The translations under genes and the position numbers were made by a program. From Perkinsus marinus ATCC 50983 (Eukaryota; Perkinsozoa; Perkinsida; Perkinsidae), in contig NW_003205573.1 of NCBI RefSeq assembly GCF_000006405.1, positions 1,170 through 59,935 on the forward strand: a stretch of DNA of 58,766 nucleotides, read 5' to 3'. The notes beneath the pieces were generated by a model. The model was not told where the DNA came from and did no database searches. It saw nothing but the letters and a program-made list of their open reading frames with translations. Each line of letters begins with the position of its first letter. The stretch's first letter is position 1. This document shows, one piece after another, positions 22,650 through 33,399 of this stretch.

Positions 22650-23330
22650 CAATAAGCCTTTGTTTTTCATGTGCTCTGTTGGGTAGTAGTGTACTATAGC
22701 TTCATGGTGTGGGGAGGCCGGTCGGGTTGCTGTGATCTCGGGCTTGTCTGTTGAGGAAACATTCATGCGTATGGCGAGTAGCTAGGCTCAGCTGTGGGTG
22801 TTTTTTTTGTGAAGAGGAATGTGGTTGATGGTAGAGGGCATCCCGGTGGTCACGTCTTCTTGGTATGTCTCGAAGGGCCCTTTGGGGTTCTACTATACAT
22901 CCTCGTCAGGGTAGTTCACTGGAGGATTAGATATTAAATAACATATACGATAATCATTAACATTATATTATATATTAATATCATAAACTATGTTATATAA
23001 TCATGGGCGCCCAGTGAACGTAGTGCAGTCAGCCTTGTTCATAGCAGTTAACCATGGGAGAGCATTATCGTCATCAGTTTGCGGCTAAGACCATGGCCGT
23101 CCTGTTTCTCTATGAATAGACCCCCGTTACCTCAGTCTAATACGTCTTATACGACAAACTTCCTTCCCTATATCATACCAGGCCCCGGAGGGCTCCTCCG
23201 AACTTTCAGCCGTCAGGAGTCTCGCATGAGTGATGCAGTGATAGTGGGGTAGACGGCAGTGACCGCGACGAAGACAATGAATCGGCTGTCTCTGGGACTA
23301 GCGCGGGTACGTCAAGACATCCTTGAGGCG
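22650..23330. other. Intergenic region with an AT-rich block at about 22927-23003
   Basis: No coding exon recognised. The block TTAGATATTAAATAACATATACGATAATC and following is almost pure A/T for about 75 bp, unlike the rest of the window, and holds partly palindromic TATATTAATATC/ATATAAT words. It lies upstream of the RING gene and may be promoter or terminator DNA. Confidence 0.4.
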
Positions 23331-25429
23331 TCCGCTTGTATGGCTTGCTCAGGCGCTACCATTCATCATCAGAGCTGCTGTATCGGTCGATGTCGGGCGT
23401 TCTGAGCACGGGCCAAGCAACGCCTAGGGGAGGGGCTTATAGTAGGGCTCGGGTCACACGCTTAGAAATACCGTGCTCGTACTGGGTCACTCTTACAGAA
23501 TTCCATCATTTCGCTGCTGTACATGAGGTCTGTTTGACCGCAGCGTTTGTGTATTGCAAGGAAGTTTGTATTACAACGCATAATCATGTGTTTAGTTTTT
23601 CCGTTTCGGCGACGATCGAAATTACTAGATTCTGGCAGTGGAAGGCTGAGTAGTGGTGATTCTACTGATGATAGACGATCCGTAAGAATCACCTCATGCC
23701 CTCTTGGGTGGTTACCATTCCCCTTAGATATCCCCCGATAACCTTGGAGAGCCCCTGCTGCCCACGGTGACTGAGGGAAGGGCACTAGAAAGCTTCGATA
23801 ACGACATGGTCGTGCCTCGACGGAGGGCTCATACTCTTGACGAGTACCGTGCTTGGTTGTTTTTATTTCTCACCTGTGATGGGTTCCAGGTCGGACCCAT
23901 ACGGGTCCAGATCGAACGAGCTGTACCCACCGCCTCGCACGAAGGAAGATGCCATTCGTCGTATGCGGAACACGCTCGTGTCCACGCTTGTTCAGTCATA
24001 TCGCTGCTTTGTATGGGTGAGTTAAGGCTCGAATCGGATGCCTTCATTTTCTGTCATCTCCTATCGTTAGGCCGTCGTTTGCATGGTGGTCGTTTTAACT
24101 GTATCGTATGCAGCGCTGTTCATATGGGCTCTCACGGAAGTCTTCATTACGCGGAAAGTACGTCGAGGAGGACTTGGAATATTGTTGATAGCATTCTCGT
24201 GCATTGTCGTGGATGAACTTATTGGTTTTTCTATCAGTCAGACTGCGACCAACCGCTACTGCCATGGGTGGAAGTGTACATGGTCATCACGTTTTTAACA
24301 GACGCCTTGCAGAAAGGCCTAGAATGGATATATTGCCGCATAGCGAGAGGCGGCAGACCGTTACAGGATTCAGGTTGGCGGTCACCAATCACGTCTGCTC
24401 AATTCGTCATTCAGATCCACTTCCGTCTTTGATAGTACTTTTCCGAAGCATCATCTCATTATTTTACCCGATATGGTTCGGGTAGGAGTGCCACTAAGCG
24501 GTCGGCAAGCTGAGAGTGCTCTCAGATACGGCCTGCATTTACTATCGCTTACTCGGACGTGTTCGAGAACGGCACCAAGTCTGTACATCCTGGTGCAGTG
24601 TTTTGTATGGGTCGGTCTGCTCGTGTGGTCGGTGGCCCTACTCACCCTATTCACTGTACTGAGTTACCCTTCCTACTTTGTTATTTCTATATGGTAGGTA
24701 TCCCTCACTCTCTGTCTTGTGAAAGCTGGGTGGATCCAAGGGCCTGGGGCGGCCAAGAAGGGTAGGTTAGTCGTTGCTGCATAGGGCCGTGTGAAAGGAT
24801 GATGATGATGGTGGCAGGCAGTGTAGGAAAATATGCACATGGTCAACTGCATGTGTTGACGATAATATGAAAATTCTGAGAAAATTTCGAGAAATTCTTA
24901 TTGTTTTTTGTACACTTCTACCCGAATTTGTATGTGAACTTTCATAATTAGTGAGGAAACTTTTGAGCTCAGCTGAGAAAACCAAACATATATTCCAACA
25001 CTGGCGGCAGGTATCATAAACCGTATTCGGCTGGTCCCCGCGGGCCCTAATGAGGGTACTTGTGCTATCTGCGCTAAGGACATGAGCTATGATGGCGATG
25101 AAGAAGGCTTAACGAGGAGGACTCTCCTTTTGTTTCTAAGCGATCATGATGAGGACTATTCGGCTCCCCCGACCGGCGGGTTTACCACTAGCAATGTGAG
25201 TCAATCTCTGGGGGTGGCAAGATGCCTTGTAGTTGATTTTCAGACCAGAGTCCCGTCAACGGACCATCAGTATGCGGCTTCGGAGTCGCGGTATCCGATG
25301 CTTCGAGAGCTCGTCTGTGGTCATCGCTTCCATCGAGCGTGTTTGAGTCGGTGGCTGAATACGTCTCACACTTGTCCAATCTGCCATCTCAATTTGCATA
25401 GGGCTTATGACATCAATTATGACGTTTGA
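23330..25429 (+). CDS. Multi-pass membrane RING-H2 ubiquitin ligase
   Basis: Probable membrane E3 ligase. Exons in order: LVFPFRRRSKLLDSGSGRLS near 23.59 kb; SRSDPYGSRSNELYPPPRTK near 23.89 kb, then MRNTLVSTLVQSYRCFVW; a transmembrane exon VVCMVVVLTVSYAALFIWAL at about 24081-24140; LLPWVEVYMVITFLTDALQ near 24.26 kb; FVWVGLLVWSVALLTLFTVL near 24.60 kb; AGIINRIRLVPAGP; and CAICAKDM...CGHRFHRACLSRWL...CPIC, a RING-H2 (C3H2C3) with a longer than usual spacer before CGH. Stop TGA ends at 25429. The order (tail, TM segments, C-terminal RING-H2) resembles plant-type membrane RING ligases. The MITE at 24819-25003 lies just before the RING exon. The start is unresolved. Confidence 0.65.
24819..25003. 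mobile_element. hAT-like MITE, copy 4, with clear target duplication
   Basis: 185 bp from CAGTGTAGGAAAATATG to CATATATTCCAACACTG; the ends form a long inverted repeat. It is flanked by GTGGCAGG (24811-24818) and GCGGCAGG (25004-25011), 7 of 8 identical, the size and TIR form expected of hAT. The right duplicate supplies GCAG/GT, a good 3' splice site for the following RING exon. Confidence 0.85.
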
Positions 25430-25860
25430 AGTGATGTCGTCGTGATGTGAAGAAGGAATGGTATGTTTGTAATTGTTTTGTTTGGCAGACCCCCTCTAGC
25501 CTGTTCTTTGTCCTATTGCTCTGTTTAAGAAGAATATCATTACTGCATTAACCAAGTTTCGTGACGATCTCGTTGAGTCTATCCTTGCGTTCAGTCCTAC
25601 GTTAATACCGTCACTACTCTTCTCTCGACTGAGCCCCTCGGCTTTGGGATTGATACTCATCAATAGGCGGCGCTTTCCTTGATTTGATGATCTCTCGGTT
25701 GTCTCCTACCACCATAGGAGTGCAGCAGCGATCATCAGTAGGTTGCTACTCATCTTGGTCTTGTCATGCTGTGCCTCATAGGTATTCCTCCTCCTGAGCC
25801 GGTCATTCAGCCGAGGGCCCGCTCAGGGTGTGGTGGTCATCCCAAAGGACAGGGACTTCC
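25430..25860. other. Between the RING and RAP genes, start of RAP gene unresolved
   Basis: I see no firm exon here. The 5' exons of the RAP gene probably begin in the right half of this stretch. Confidence 0.3.
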
Positions 25861-25899
25861 CGGACCCGCAGGATGAGGCCGGTATGGAGATAGACCCGT

Positions 25900-28800
25900 G
25901 GCACTTACATTACTTCGGTTTTCTCAGACTTGTTCGAGGCAGGCTTCGTGCCGGCTAGGTTTGCCCGACCGGTGCTGCCTGAACTTAGACGGATTCATAA
26001 TCTTGAGCCTGATATGATTCCCGAGGTCTGGTTCAGCAGCAGCAGCTCCGCTCCGCTCAAGAACATTGCTAATTTATCAGGTCTATGAGAAGCTGGCGGA
26101 CATGGCAAAGGAAGACCCGTCGTCAGTTGAGATGCACTTTGCTGATTGGGAAGCCCTGATGCGGTAGGAAATCGTTTCGAATCGCTTCGCTCCGCCTCGG
26201 ATTTGTACCCGAGTGAAGGTATACCATCAAGAACCAACACTGCCTCATGCCAGAGCAAGTCGCCTCCATCATTGCGAAAAGCAAGATGCGGAATAAGGAG
26301 CTAGTGCAGGCGCTTAATCACAGGGTAGGAGGAGCCGTACTACAGGCACATGCCTAAAGTTGGAGTCTCAGATTCGGCGTACCGTTCATGGGCTTACATC
26401 AATAGAGCCGATGACCGAGATGGTCTATGCTTATCAGGAAATGGGCTGGAGAGCTGCTACTACTATAAGGGCTTTTGCTAAGGTAAACTTCCATCTTCTC
26501 ATTACGGCAGTCGTCAACTCGTTTTCGAATAGCTCACTAGCGGTCCTGTCAGTTCTTATACGGCACTAAAGCCGGCATTCCGATAAGGCAGGGCTTCGGT
26601 CCTCATGACCTGACAGGGTTCACTTGCGCCTTCTCGAGATTGCATATTAAACCGAAAGGATGCAAAGTGAGTTCGATGATTAAAGTGACGACCGACGTGT
26701 AGTGTGCAGGTTTTTGAAGTTATGTGGAAGGACTTTTCGACGAGTCAACTGCCGCGGTTGGCGAGACAGATGGACCCCCGACAGTTAGCAGCGACGCTCA
26801 ACGCCTTCGTGCAGGTGCCAAGGGCTTGGTCTGCTAGGTGGGGTGATTTGCTGGTCACAGGTTGACTATAGGGCCGATAATGCGTTCGATATTGCAGCAC
26901 GGAAAGCAGCAGCTAAGCTGGGGATATATAATGAAGCGGGGGGTGGGCAGGACCCACATAATGGTGAGATGAATGCAAGTGCCGCTGATCCCGCCTCTGT
27001 GGCTTTCACAGTGGTGTTGGGATGTAGGTCTGGTTTCCTCGGCTGAGCTCGGAGGTTTCCTCACTGATCACAGAAGGCTACATTGAAATTCGGGTGAAGA
27101 ATATACAGAAACCGATGACATTCCCAAATTTCCTCAGAGTTTTTATATTATCACCAATACATGTAGATGATCACGTGCATATTTTCCCATATTGGTTCTT
27201 ACGACTATCATGTGTCCTCAACAGTAGTGTGTCGTTGATAGTACTACTGTTACAGTAGGCTACTGATGCGTAGTCGTGCCTTATATGTGTTCAGATTGGC
27301 GACCGAGGGATGTGGCCCTTCTCATCAACTCCTATCATAAGTTCCGGATACGTCCTCTGCCACTGCTAGCCGCTGTCTCTGACTACACTGTTGCCAATGC
27401 GAAGAACTTCTGTCCCCATTCGACCTCTCTGGTACGCCTCCCTAGGGACCCCTTCAGCTCTATGTTTCCTTGGCGTAGGCTGTCAGCGCCTTGTGTCAGC
27501 TGGACTACAACGACAGTCGAGTATTCGCTGCACTAGCACCTCATATTTGTAGAGAAGTTCGATACTACGATGCTCAAGTGAGAGAAAATGCCGTGACCGG
27601 GAATCGAACCTGCGTCATGATTCTAGGAGGTAGCGATGGTCGCTCATGCTTATGCGAAGATGGGTTACCGGGAAGAGGTGATCCATAACTCGCTTCGCTC
27701 CGCCTCGGAACGCGGTCTATCTCAGGTCCTCTTCGAGCGGCTCGGGTCGATGTTCCTCCGTCTGATAGGAGAGGCCGAGGGGAAGGCGTTGAGTATGGTT
27801 TGCTACGGGTGGGGCGTCTCTAGAGGGTCCGATCGACACAGCTCTTCCCTGCCAGGTTCGCCAGAGCTGATATCAGGCATCCAGCCCTCGTGAAGGCTCT
27901 TAATGATGAGATCATCTTCAGAGGCACTGGTAGGGTTATCGTCGTGTCCTTTTTATGAGGAGGTCACGGTTGTGGAGTTTCCTTTGATAGTGACTGAGTG
28001 TCCGCTGCAGTATAGTTGAATAGGTCCATAGCCAGCAATTTCTGATATAGAGTTTTGTCTCAATGTTACTAGATTCGGTGGCTATGCTATCAAGCAGTGA
28101 ACTACATGCATTGCTGAACATCGATGGACAGGTTACTACTACACTTTTCAATCTCAAATTCAACAAATGCCAGATCGTATTGGAAAAATTAAATTTGATT
28201 TCCGAGCGGTCTACGGAGATCGAACTCTCATTTCGAATTTGCACTTTCATTCCATGAGAAACTGTTCTTTCATTCTCTGAAAAATAAATTTCATTTTTCT
28301 GATTTGTTATTCCACTTGCTGAGTTTGAGATTGAAAAAGTTGAAGTAGCAGAAGCACTAGGATGGGGTAGTTCCAGTCTGGTTTAATTGGCCTGCTCCTC
28401 AGTTGGCGTCCGATACCCTCATTTAGCGCTGAAGTTAGAGTCCCTCAGGTTGATCGCCTGGGGGATGTCTAAAATGACTAAGGATCATGATCAGAGAATG
28501 TGAGATATCATCCGGGCCCGTCCGTGCTTGCTGCTGCTGATGATGTTATTCCTAATAGGTACTTTGTGCTTTATAACATGATTAAGGCTAGAGTCTACGA
28601 GGCTGTTGCCAATCAGCGGCTCAGAGAGCGTATCGAGTTATCAAATGCGCGACGGCAGGCTCGGAAGAAGAGGTTGAAGGAACCGAAGGAGGCAGACCGG
28701 GTACCAGCGGACGCAATGTTGGCCAAAACTGATGTAAACTTCTGCCGTGTGAGGACAACCGACGACTTGGGTATCTCTTGTGTAGGTTTCCCCCAATGAT

Positions 28801-31545
28801 CTGTCAGCAATACTAGCGGCTTATGCCCGATCTAAGATGAACATACATGGTAAGACCATATCGTGGGGTCAGTACGTAGGAATTTGTTATCCGTCATGTA
28901 ACATTCATGGAGGGGAACAATTGGGTACACGTGTCTGTGCAAGTAGAAATCCTGATAGCAGTGAGTAACGACGTAACATACAATGTGAAATTCAGCGAAT
29001 ATTCGCTCTCTTGGTGGAGAAGGAGTTGCATGTTTCGCGACGTGACTTTCAAGTTCCGTTTCAGCGGATAATTTTCATTATTCCGTCGAAAGCCGAAGTG
29101 TATATTGTAGTGAAGAAAAAATATGCACATGGTCAACTACATGTGTTGGTGACAATGGGGAAATTTTCAGAGGGTTTTGGGATATTCTTGTTGGTTTCTG
29201 TACACTTTGATCACTTTGATAACTAGTGAGGGGACATCTGAGCTTGGTTGAGGAAAGCGAACACATATTCCAACACTGAGATGCTGATCAGGTATCTCTC
29301 AATATTTCTCTAATAGAATCTACCATATGGTAGAGCGGACATCTACCTATAATCTTGGTTCGATAATGGTGGCATTGGCCAAGTTCGAACATAAGGATAA
29401 GAGACTTGTTGACAAGATCTTAAAAGAGGTATCCAGGAGGCTCCGAAACGGTTGAGATGAGATTCTTATAGGTTAGAGCCAGAGTAGCACAATGCAGTTG
29501 TAGCACGTTGTCTGTAATGGCCATGTCCCTTGGGATGATGAAAGTATACAACAGGTAAGCCGCATGAGCTGATGGGAATGAGGATTCATGGGATAGGTCT
29601 TTTATGAGGGCAGCTACTAAGCAGGCGACGTTGCAGTTGGCTAATTTCAATGAAACAGATCTAACTAACTGGTTTCTGTGCATCGGTAGGTTTATGCAAC
29701 CGACGAGGCTTTAATTTTTCTGGTAGAAGGAGTTGTCTTGTGCCAGGTTCACTGAATTATCGAGATGAGATTTTTGCACGGCGCCTGGCGCAGACGGCGG
29801 CTCATCGTTTGCATGCCAACCTTTCTGTGAGTGGCGTCACGATGTGCATTGTGAATTACCAAAAGTTGAGGTAGGAGTGGTAGCAGCTTCGCTCCGCTGC
29901 TCTAACTCCCATTTCAGGATCCACGACCCAACCTGGTTTGATGCGGCCTACAGGATGGTCTTCGAGAAGCAGCACCAGATAGTCGAACCAAAGCTGGCTC
30001 CCGCCCTCCTCTATGGCATTGCTGTGACCGACATAGGCAAGAGCAACCCCTGGCAAGAGGCCGCTGTGCACGCCCTTCTGGGAGTAGCCAATCGACTCAG
30101 GTCAGTCCTGACTATGGCTTTTCAGTGTAGTCTTTCTACTGTCGATAATCAGGAAGGAGATGATCTTCTCGTCGGTCATCCAACTTCAAATATTCGATCT
30201 ATGGGCTCGGTTATTGGCCCCTAAGTCTATTATGGAGAAAATGGAGAGGGAAGTAAGTTAGGGATCCACGAAAAGATAAGAACAATTATCGCTTCGCTCC
30301 GCCAGCATCAAGATCTCCTCGCCCGAGCTCGTGCCTATAACACTGCCACGGAGGATGTGATGGGTCAAACTTCCCAGCTGCATAGGCAGGTGTCGAAGTT
30401 CTTCACAATGGTTGGCTTGCGACATCGAAACGAAGTCGTCGTAGGGCCTTATTCTATTGATGTGAGCGGCTTAGGTCGAGGACTTGAATAAGCAGTTACC
30501 TTGGTTCAGATTCTGGTAGGGGAGTCCTTCGCGTTTGAAGTCGATGGACCACATCACTTCTACCGTGACACTAGCATGAGGACTGCATCGAGCCTGTTGA
30601 AACATCGCATCCTTGAAGCACTGGGATTCACTGTTATCCGGGTGCCCTATCAAGAATGGTCTCAGTGTGGTAGGAAAACGCTCGGAGATTGCCAGCCGAA
30701 TGGAAGTCATTTGCCTGACAGGTACACGGGAGAAAAGACTGCGCTATGTGGGGTCTTTCTGGAAGCAGCTGATCGACGCCAAGGTGGTCTCTGAGGACAT
30801 GAGCAAGGATGTCGCACTTGGTGATGTTCTCGAAGTTGCGGTAAATGCCGGGAGGATCATCTTGGAATTTATATCCAATCCTTATAGATTGCCGACAGTC
30901 AGAGCATTGAGTCAGCCCATGATGTGATTCAGCGACTCGCACGACAGTTGAGTGAGAATGACACTCGTCGACCCTTCGCCGAGGCAGTCCTTCCAGCCGA
31001 CGTTGACTTGCGCCTTGGTGATTTTATGGAGATTGTCAGGAGCAACGGAGCTGTGCTGTCGTCAGGCGCCGATTTACTGCCTCCTGTGGAACCTGCGGAC
31101 AACGAACCGCTTTTCTATAAGGTCTCAGAGGACTCCGATTTCGAAGAGCGTATGAGAATCCGAAATGAAGCGGAGAAGGCGCGGCTCAAGGTCATGAAGA
31201 ACTTTGGTGACGCTGAAGATTTGATGGAGGCTCAGCGTAGGTTGCGAAGACAACAGCAATCGTGGTGTCGCCACCTCGTCTCTGTCAGGGGCTAAGGGAA
31301 TCAGGGGCAGTCGCGAAATCAACTATACTGCGGCTGAGGTTCGGGAGGATGCTCAGAAAGAGTTGTTCGACAGACACAAGAGGGTGAGATACACCCGGCG
31401 CTTGCTACCTTTGGGGATTCGATTTCGTATTTAGGGCAGTCCCAGAAGGCTTCGCGACCATGAAGGTTTTGCGTACACTCTGGAGGACGACGACGAGGAA
31501 ACTGATACTGAAAACCCAGGGGATGAGTCGACAGACATTCAGTGA
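25900..31545 (+). CDS. RAP-domain (FASTK-like) organellar RNA-binding protein
   Basis: Alveolates have many such proteins, thought to act on mitochondrial or plastid RNA. Helical-repeat exons include LFEAGFVPARFARPVLPELR, VYEKLADMAKEDPSSVEMHF, YTIKNQHCLMPEQVASIIAK, LVQALNHR/LESQIRRTVHG, VALLINSYHKFRIRPLPLL, DYNDSRVFAALAPHICREV and EVAMVAHAYAKMGYREE/VLFERLG. The RAP domain is at about 30.5-30.7 kb: ESFAFEVDGPHHF, LLKHRILEALGFTVIRVPY, QEW, then TREKRLRYVGSFWKQLIDAK. It continues with a charged C-terminal extension (FEERMRIRNEAEKARLKVM) and an acidic tail LEDDDEETDTENPGDES to TGA at 31543-31545. At least six introns belong to family A or B and two intervals hold MITEs. The start is unresolved. 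Confidence 0.75.
26025..26080 (+). repeat. Family B intron in the RAP gene
   Basis: GTCTGG...TTATCAG with the core GCTCCGCTCCGCTC, between exons ending DMIPE and starting VYEKLADMAK, phase 0. Confidence 0.65.
26164..26218 (+). repeat. Family B intron in the RAP gene
   Basis: 55 bp, GTAGGAAATCG...GTGAAG, containing AATCGCTTCGCTCCGCCTCGG. The flanking exons read EALMR and YTIKNQHC, in frame. Confidence 0.75.
27008..27195. mobile_element. hAT-like MITE, copy 5
   Basis: About 188 bp, from CAGTGGTGTTGGGATG to ATTTTCCCATATTG, with CGGCTGAGCTCGGAGG and CATGTAGATGATCACGTGC inside. The ends are more diverged than in copy 4. It lies in a probable intron of the RAP gene. Confidence 0.65.
27579..27626 (+). 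repeat. Family A intron in the RAP gene
   Basis: 48 bp, GTGAGAGAAAATGCC...TTCTAG, with CCGGGAATCGAACCTGCG. The flanking exons ...REVRYYDAQ and EVAMVAHAYAKMG join in phase 0. Confidence 0.8.
27678..27725 (+). repeat. Family B intron in the RAP gene
   Basis: 48 bp, GTGATCC...ATCTCAG, with ACTCGCTTCGCTCCGCCTCGG. Its length is a multiple of three and stop-free, so the frame reads through it, but removal joins YREE to VLFERLG as the helical repeat needs. Confidence 0.75.
29107..29278. mobile_element. hAT-like MITE, copy 6
   Basis: About 172 bp, from TAGTGAAGAAAAAATATGC to CACATATTCCAACACTG, with CATGGTCAACTACATGTG near the left end. The left end is mutated, the right end intact. It lies within the RAP gene interval. 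Confidence 0.7.
29871..29917 (+). repeat. Family B intron in the RAP gene
   Basis: 47 bp, GTAGGAGTGG...ATTTCAG, containing AGCTTCGCTCCGCTGCTC. The next exon reads IHDPTWFDAAYRMVFEKQHQ. Confidence 0.7.
30253..30305 (+). repeat. Family B intron in the RAP gene
   Basis: 53 bp, GTAAGTTAGG...CCGCCAG, with ATCGCTTCGCTCCGCCAG abutting the 3' splice site. Confidence 0.7.
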
Positions 31546-31639
31546 ATTCAACTGCATCGATCCTGCATGTGTGTTTCGGATCTTACAGTTTCAGCCAGGA
31601 AAGGTGGTCATTGTGTTCATAGCTATCTGCAGTAGATAT

Positions 31640-32089
31640 TAGCCCGGCGCAACCGAAAGCCAAGTGGCCACACTTGGTAACATCACTGCACTAGTATCCA
31701 ACGAGGTCTACAGGAGAGTGAGCGGAACGAGACGCGAGTTCGATCCTCTTCCTGAGATTAATCTGCGGACTCTGAGACGGAGCATCTGCCGCCATAGAAG
31801 TATTCCAATGGCATCTGAGTAATAAGCTCATTCCACGTACAGCTTTTGGATGGTCCATTGGAAAAAGCCAGTTCAGATCAGCGGTCTGGTGAAAGGTCAC
31901 CAATTTGCGCAGACACCGTCTCGTCTATTTGCTGCCCCTGTGGGTGGAGTGATGGAACTTCCCAACAGCATGTACTTTGGACAAAGCCTCCCCTTTTCTA
32001 GCCCACAGGCCACGTCGACTCCCGACAGTCCTCACGAAGGAGTCTACGTGCAGCGAGAACAGGCGAAGCGCACAGCCTCGCTTGCATAG
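31640..32089 (+). CDS. Unknown protein
   Basis: Plus-strand exons read NEVYRRVSGTRREFDPLPEI and LRTLRRSICRHRSIPMASE; after a possible 24-bp GT...AG intron come LLDGPLEKPVQISGLVKGHQ, PSRLFAAPVGGVMELPNSMY and STPDSPHEGVYVQREQAKRT, with a stop near 32087. Hydrophilic, no recognised domain. The start is not found. It follows the RAP gene on the same strand. Confidence 0.4.
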
Positions 32090-32199
32090 CAGCTCGTGCT
32101 GGAACGAGCAGAATCTGAACGTAGTGTGACAAATGCGGACAACAAGTGCTGCTTGCAGATCCAGCACACCTAGCATGGTGATATGATAATCGGGATTAT

Positions 32200-32800
32200 G
32201 AGGGGAAAACAGGTTCTGAATCTGTGATGCACCGGGAATCCGATATGCATATTTAAAGATAGGGCTGTGCCGAGAATTGAACTCGGGACCTCTCGCACCC
32301 TAAGCGAGAATCATACCACTAGACCACACAGCCGATGATGTCCAACACCACGAATTGAGATATAGGCATTAATATACTCACATAAAGCAGCTAACACTTT
32401 GTGGTGGACGTGGAGGATGAACGGAAGGTAATAGCACAAAGGGGTGAATGGGAATTCAGTTAGAGACACACCTACGCCTCGAGACGACTGAATCGAGACT
32501 GAATTGACCTTACTGAGGAAACGCACCAAGCCTATGATACTCGGATCACTCTCAACTAAGACTGAGAGCACTGTGGCTATCAAGGGTCCAATAACATGCA
32601 ACTGATGTGAGGATGAAGATATCCGAACGAATACGGTTGTGTCGAATCCCTAGCCTCTTATGACCAACCCTTCCGGCAGCATCCAGGCAGAGTATCCATG
32701 AATCGAAAAGGGATACCCCCAGTCTTCGACTCCTCAACTAACTACAATTACCACAAACGATCTCCCACCAGCTAACGCCAAAGCAGCGCTTTTATACCTA
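32200..32800 (-). CDS. Unknown protein, exon with an intronic tRNA
   Basis: A minus-strand exon at about 32.38-32.60 kb reads IATVLSVLVESDPSIIGLVR, FLSKVNSVSIQSSRGVGVSL and LCYYLPFILHVHHKVLAAL, then meets a perfect 5' splice site GTGAGT. The tRNA-Pro at 32262-32333 lies inside the following intron in the same orientation. An upstream exon (FRFMDTLPGCCRKG) is probable. The downstream exon was not identified with confidence. No family recognised. Confidence 0.35.
32262..32333 (-). tRNA. tRNA-Pro (AGG)
   Basis: A 72-nt cloverleaf. Acceptor GGCTGTG pairs fully with CACAGCC. The D arm contains GTCTAGTGGTATGAT. The anticodon stem CTCGC/GCGAG encloses TTAGGGT, anticodon AGG. The T arm CCGAG-TTCAATT-CTCGG is perfect. 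It closely follows the usual eukaryotic tRNA-Pro, so it is likely functional. The 3' flank holds only a weak T run. Confidence 0.95.
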
Positions 32801-33399
32801 TTTCGAGTTTATGGTGCCATTGGCCAGTACTATGTCGTTCTCACCATACTTCCGCAACATCAGCTTGAGACGCCGACCTTTGCTATGAGTAACAAATCTC
32901 TCAACGTTCTGCTCAGCCTCCAAAAGCTGTTCCTTATCAGGAACATCAGGAACCTCACTGGCTGCGTCTCCAAGGCCTCCGATTTCTAGCGGTCCCTACC
33001 CCTCGTAGTACTCATCGAACGGCTAACACTTCATTTTAATTTCCTCTATATAGTCATTGCCCCTCCGTATCACCCTTCACCTACCTTCGACTACCTCCCT
33101 CGACGTCGCGGCCCCCTAAGGCCGACCGTCCAACGCCAAATTTGTCAAGATACTTGATCAAAAACTGTAGAAACCTCGCCCATCTGCCCGACGAGGTTAG
33201 AGGCATCGTAACACACTTTAGTAGTAATAGCTGATGGCAAAATGACGAATCGGCCGAGGAACACAACAGTGTAGCGTCATCAACATCATAGGTGCAACAA
33301 CATCAATCTGAGTATACTGTCACTCATGAACGACGACTAACAACAAAATAACAAGAAGCGTTAGTATCTGCCAACACCTTAACGATATATCTGACTCTC

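Noticed and set aside
27579-27626. Functional tRNA gene at the GGGAATCGAACC word, and at the other family A sites
   Set aside because: Only a T-arm-like part is present; no paired acceptor, D or anticodon arms, and the sites lie exactly within introns.
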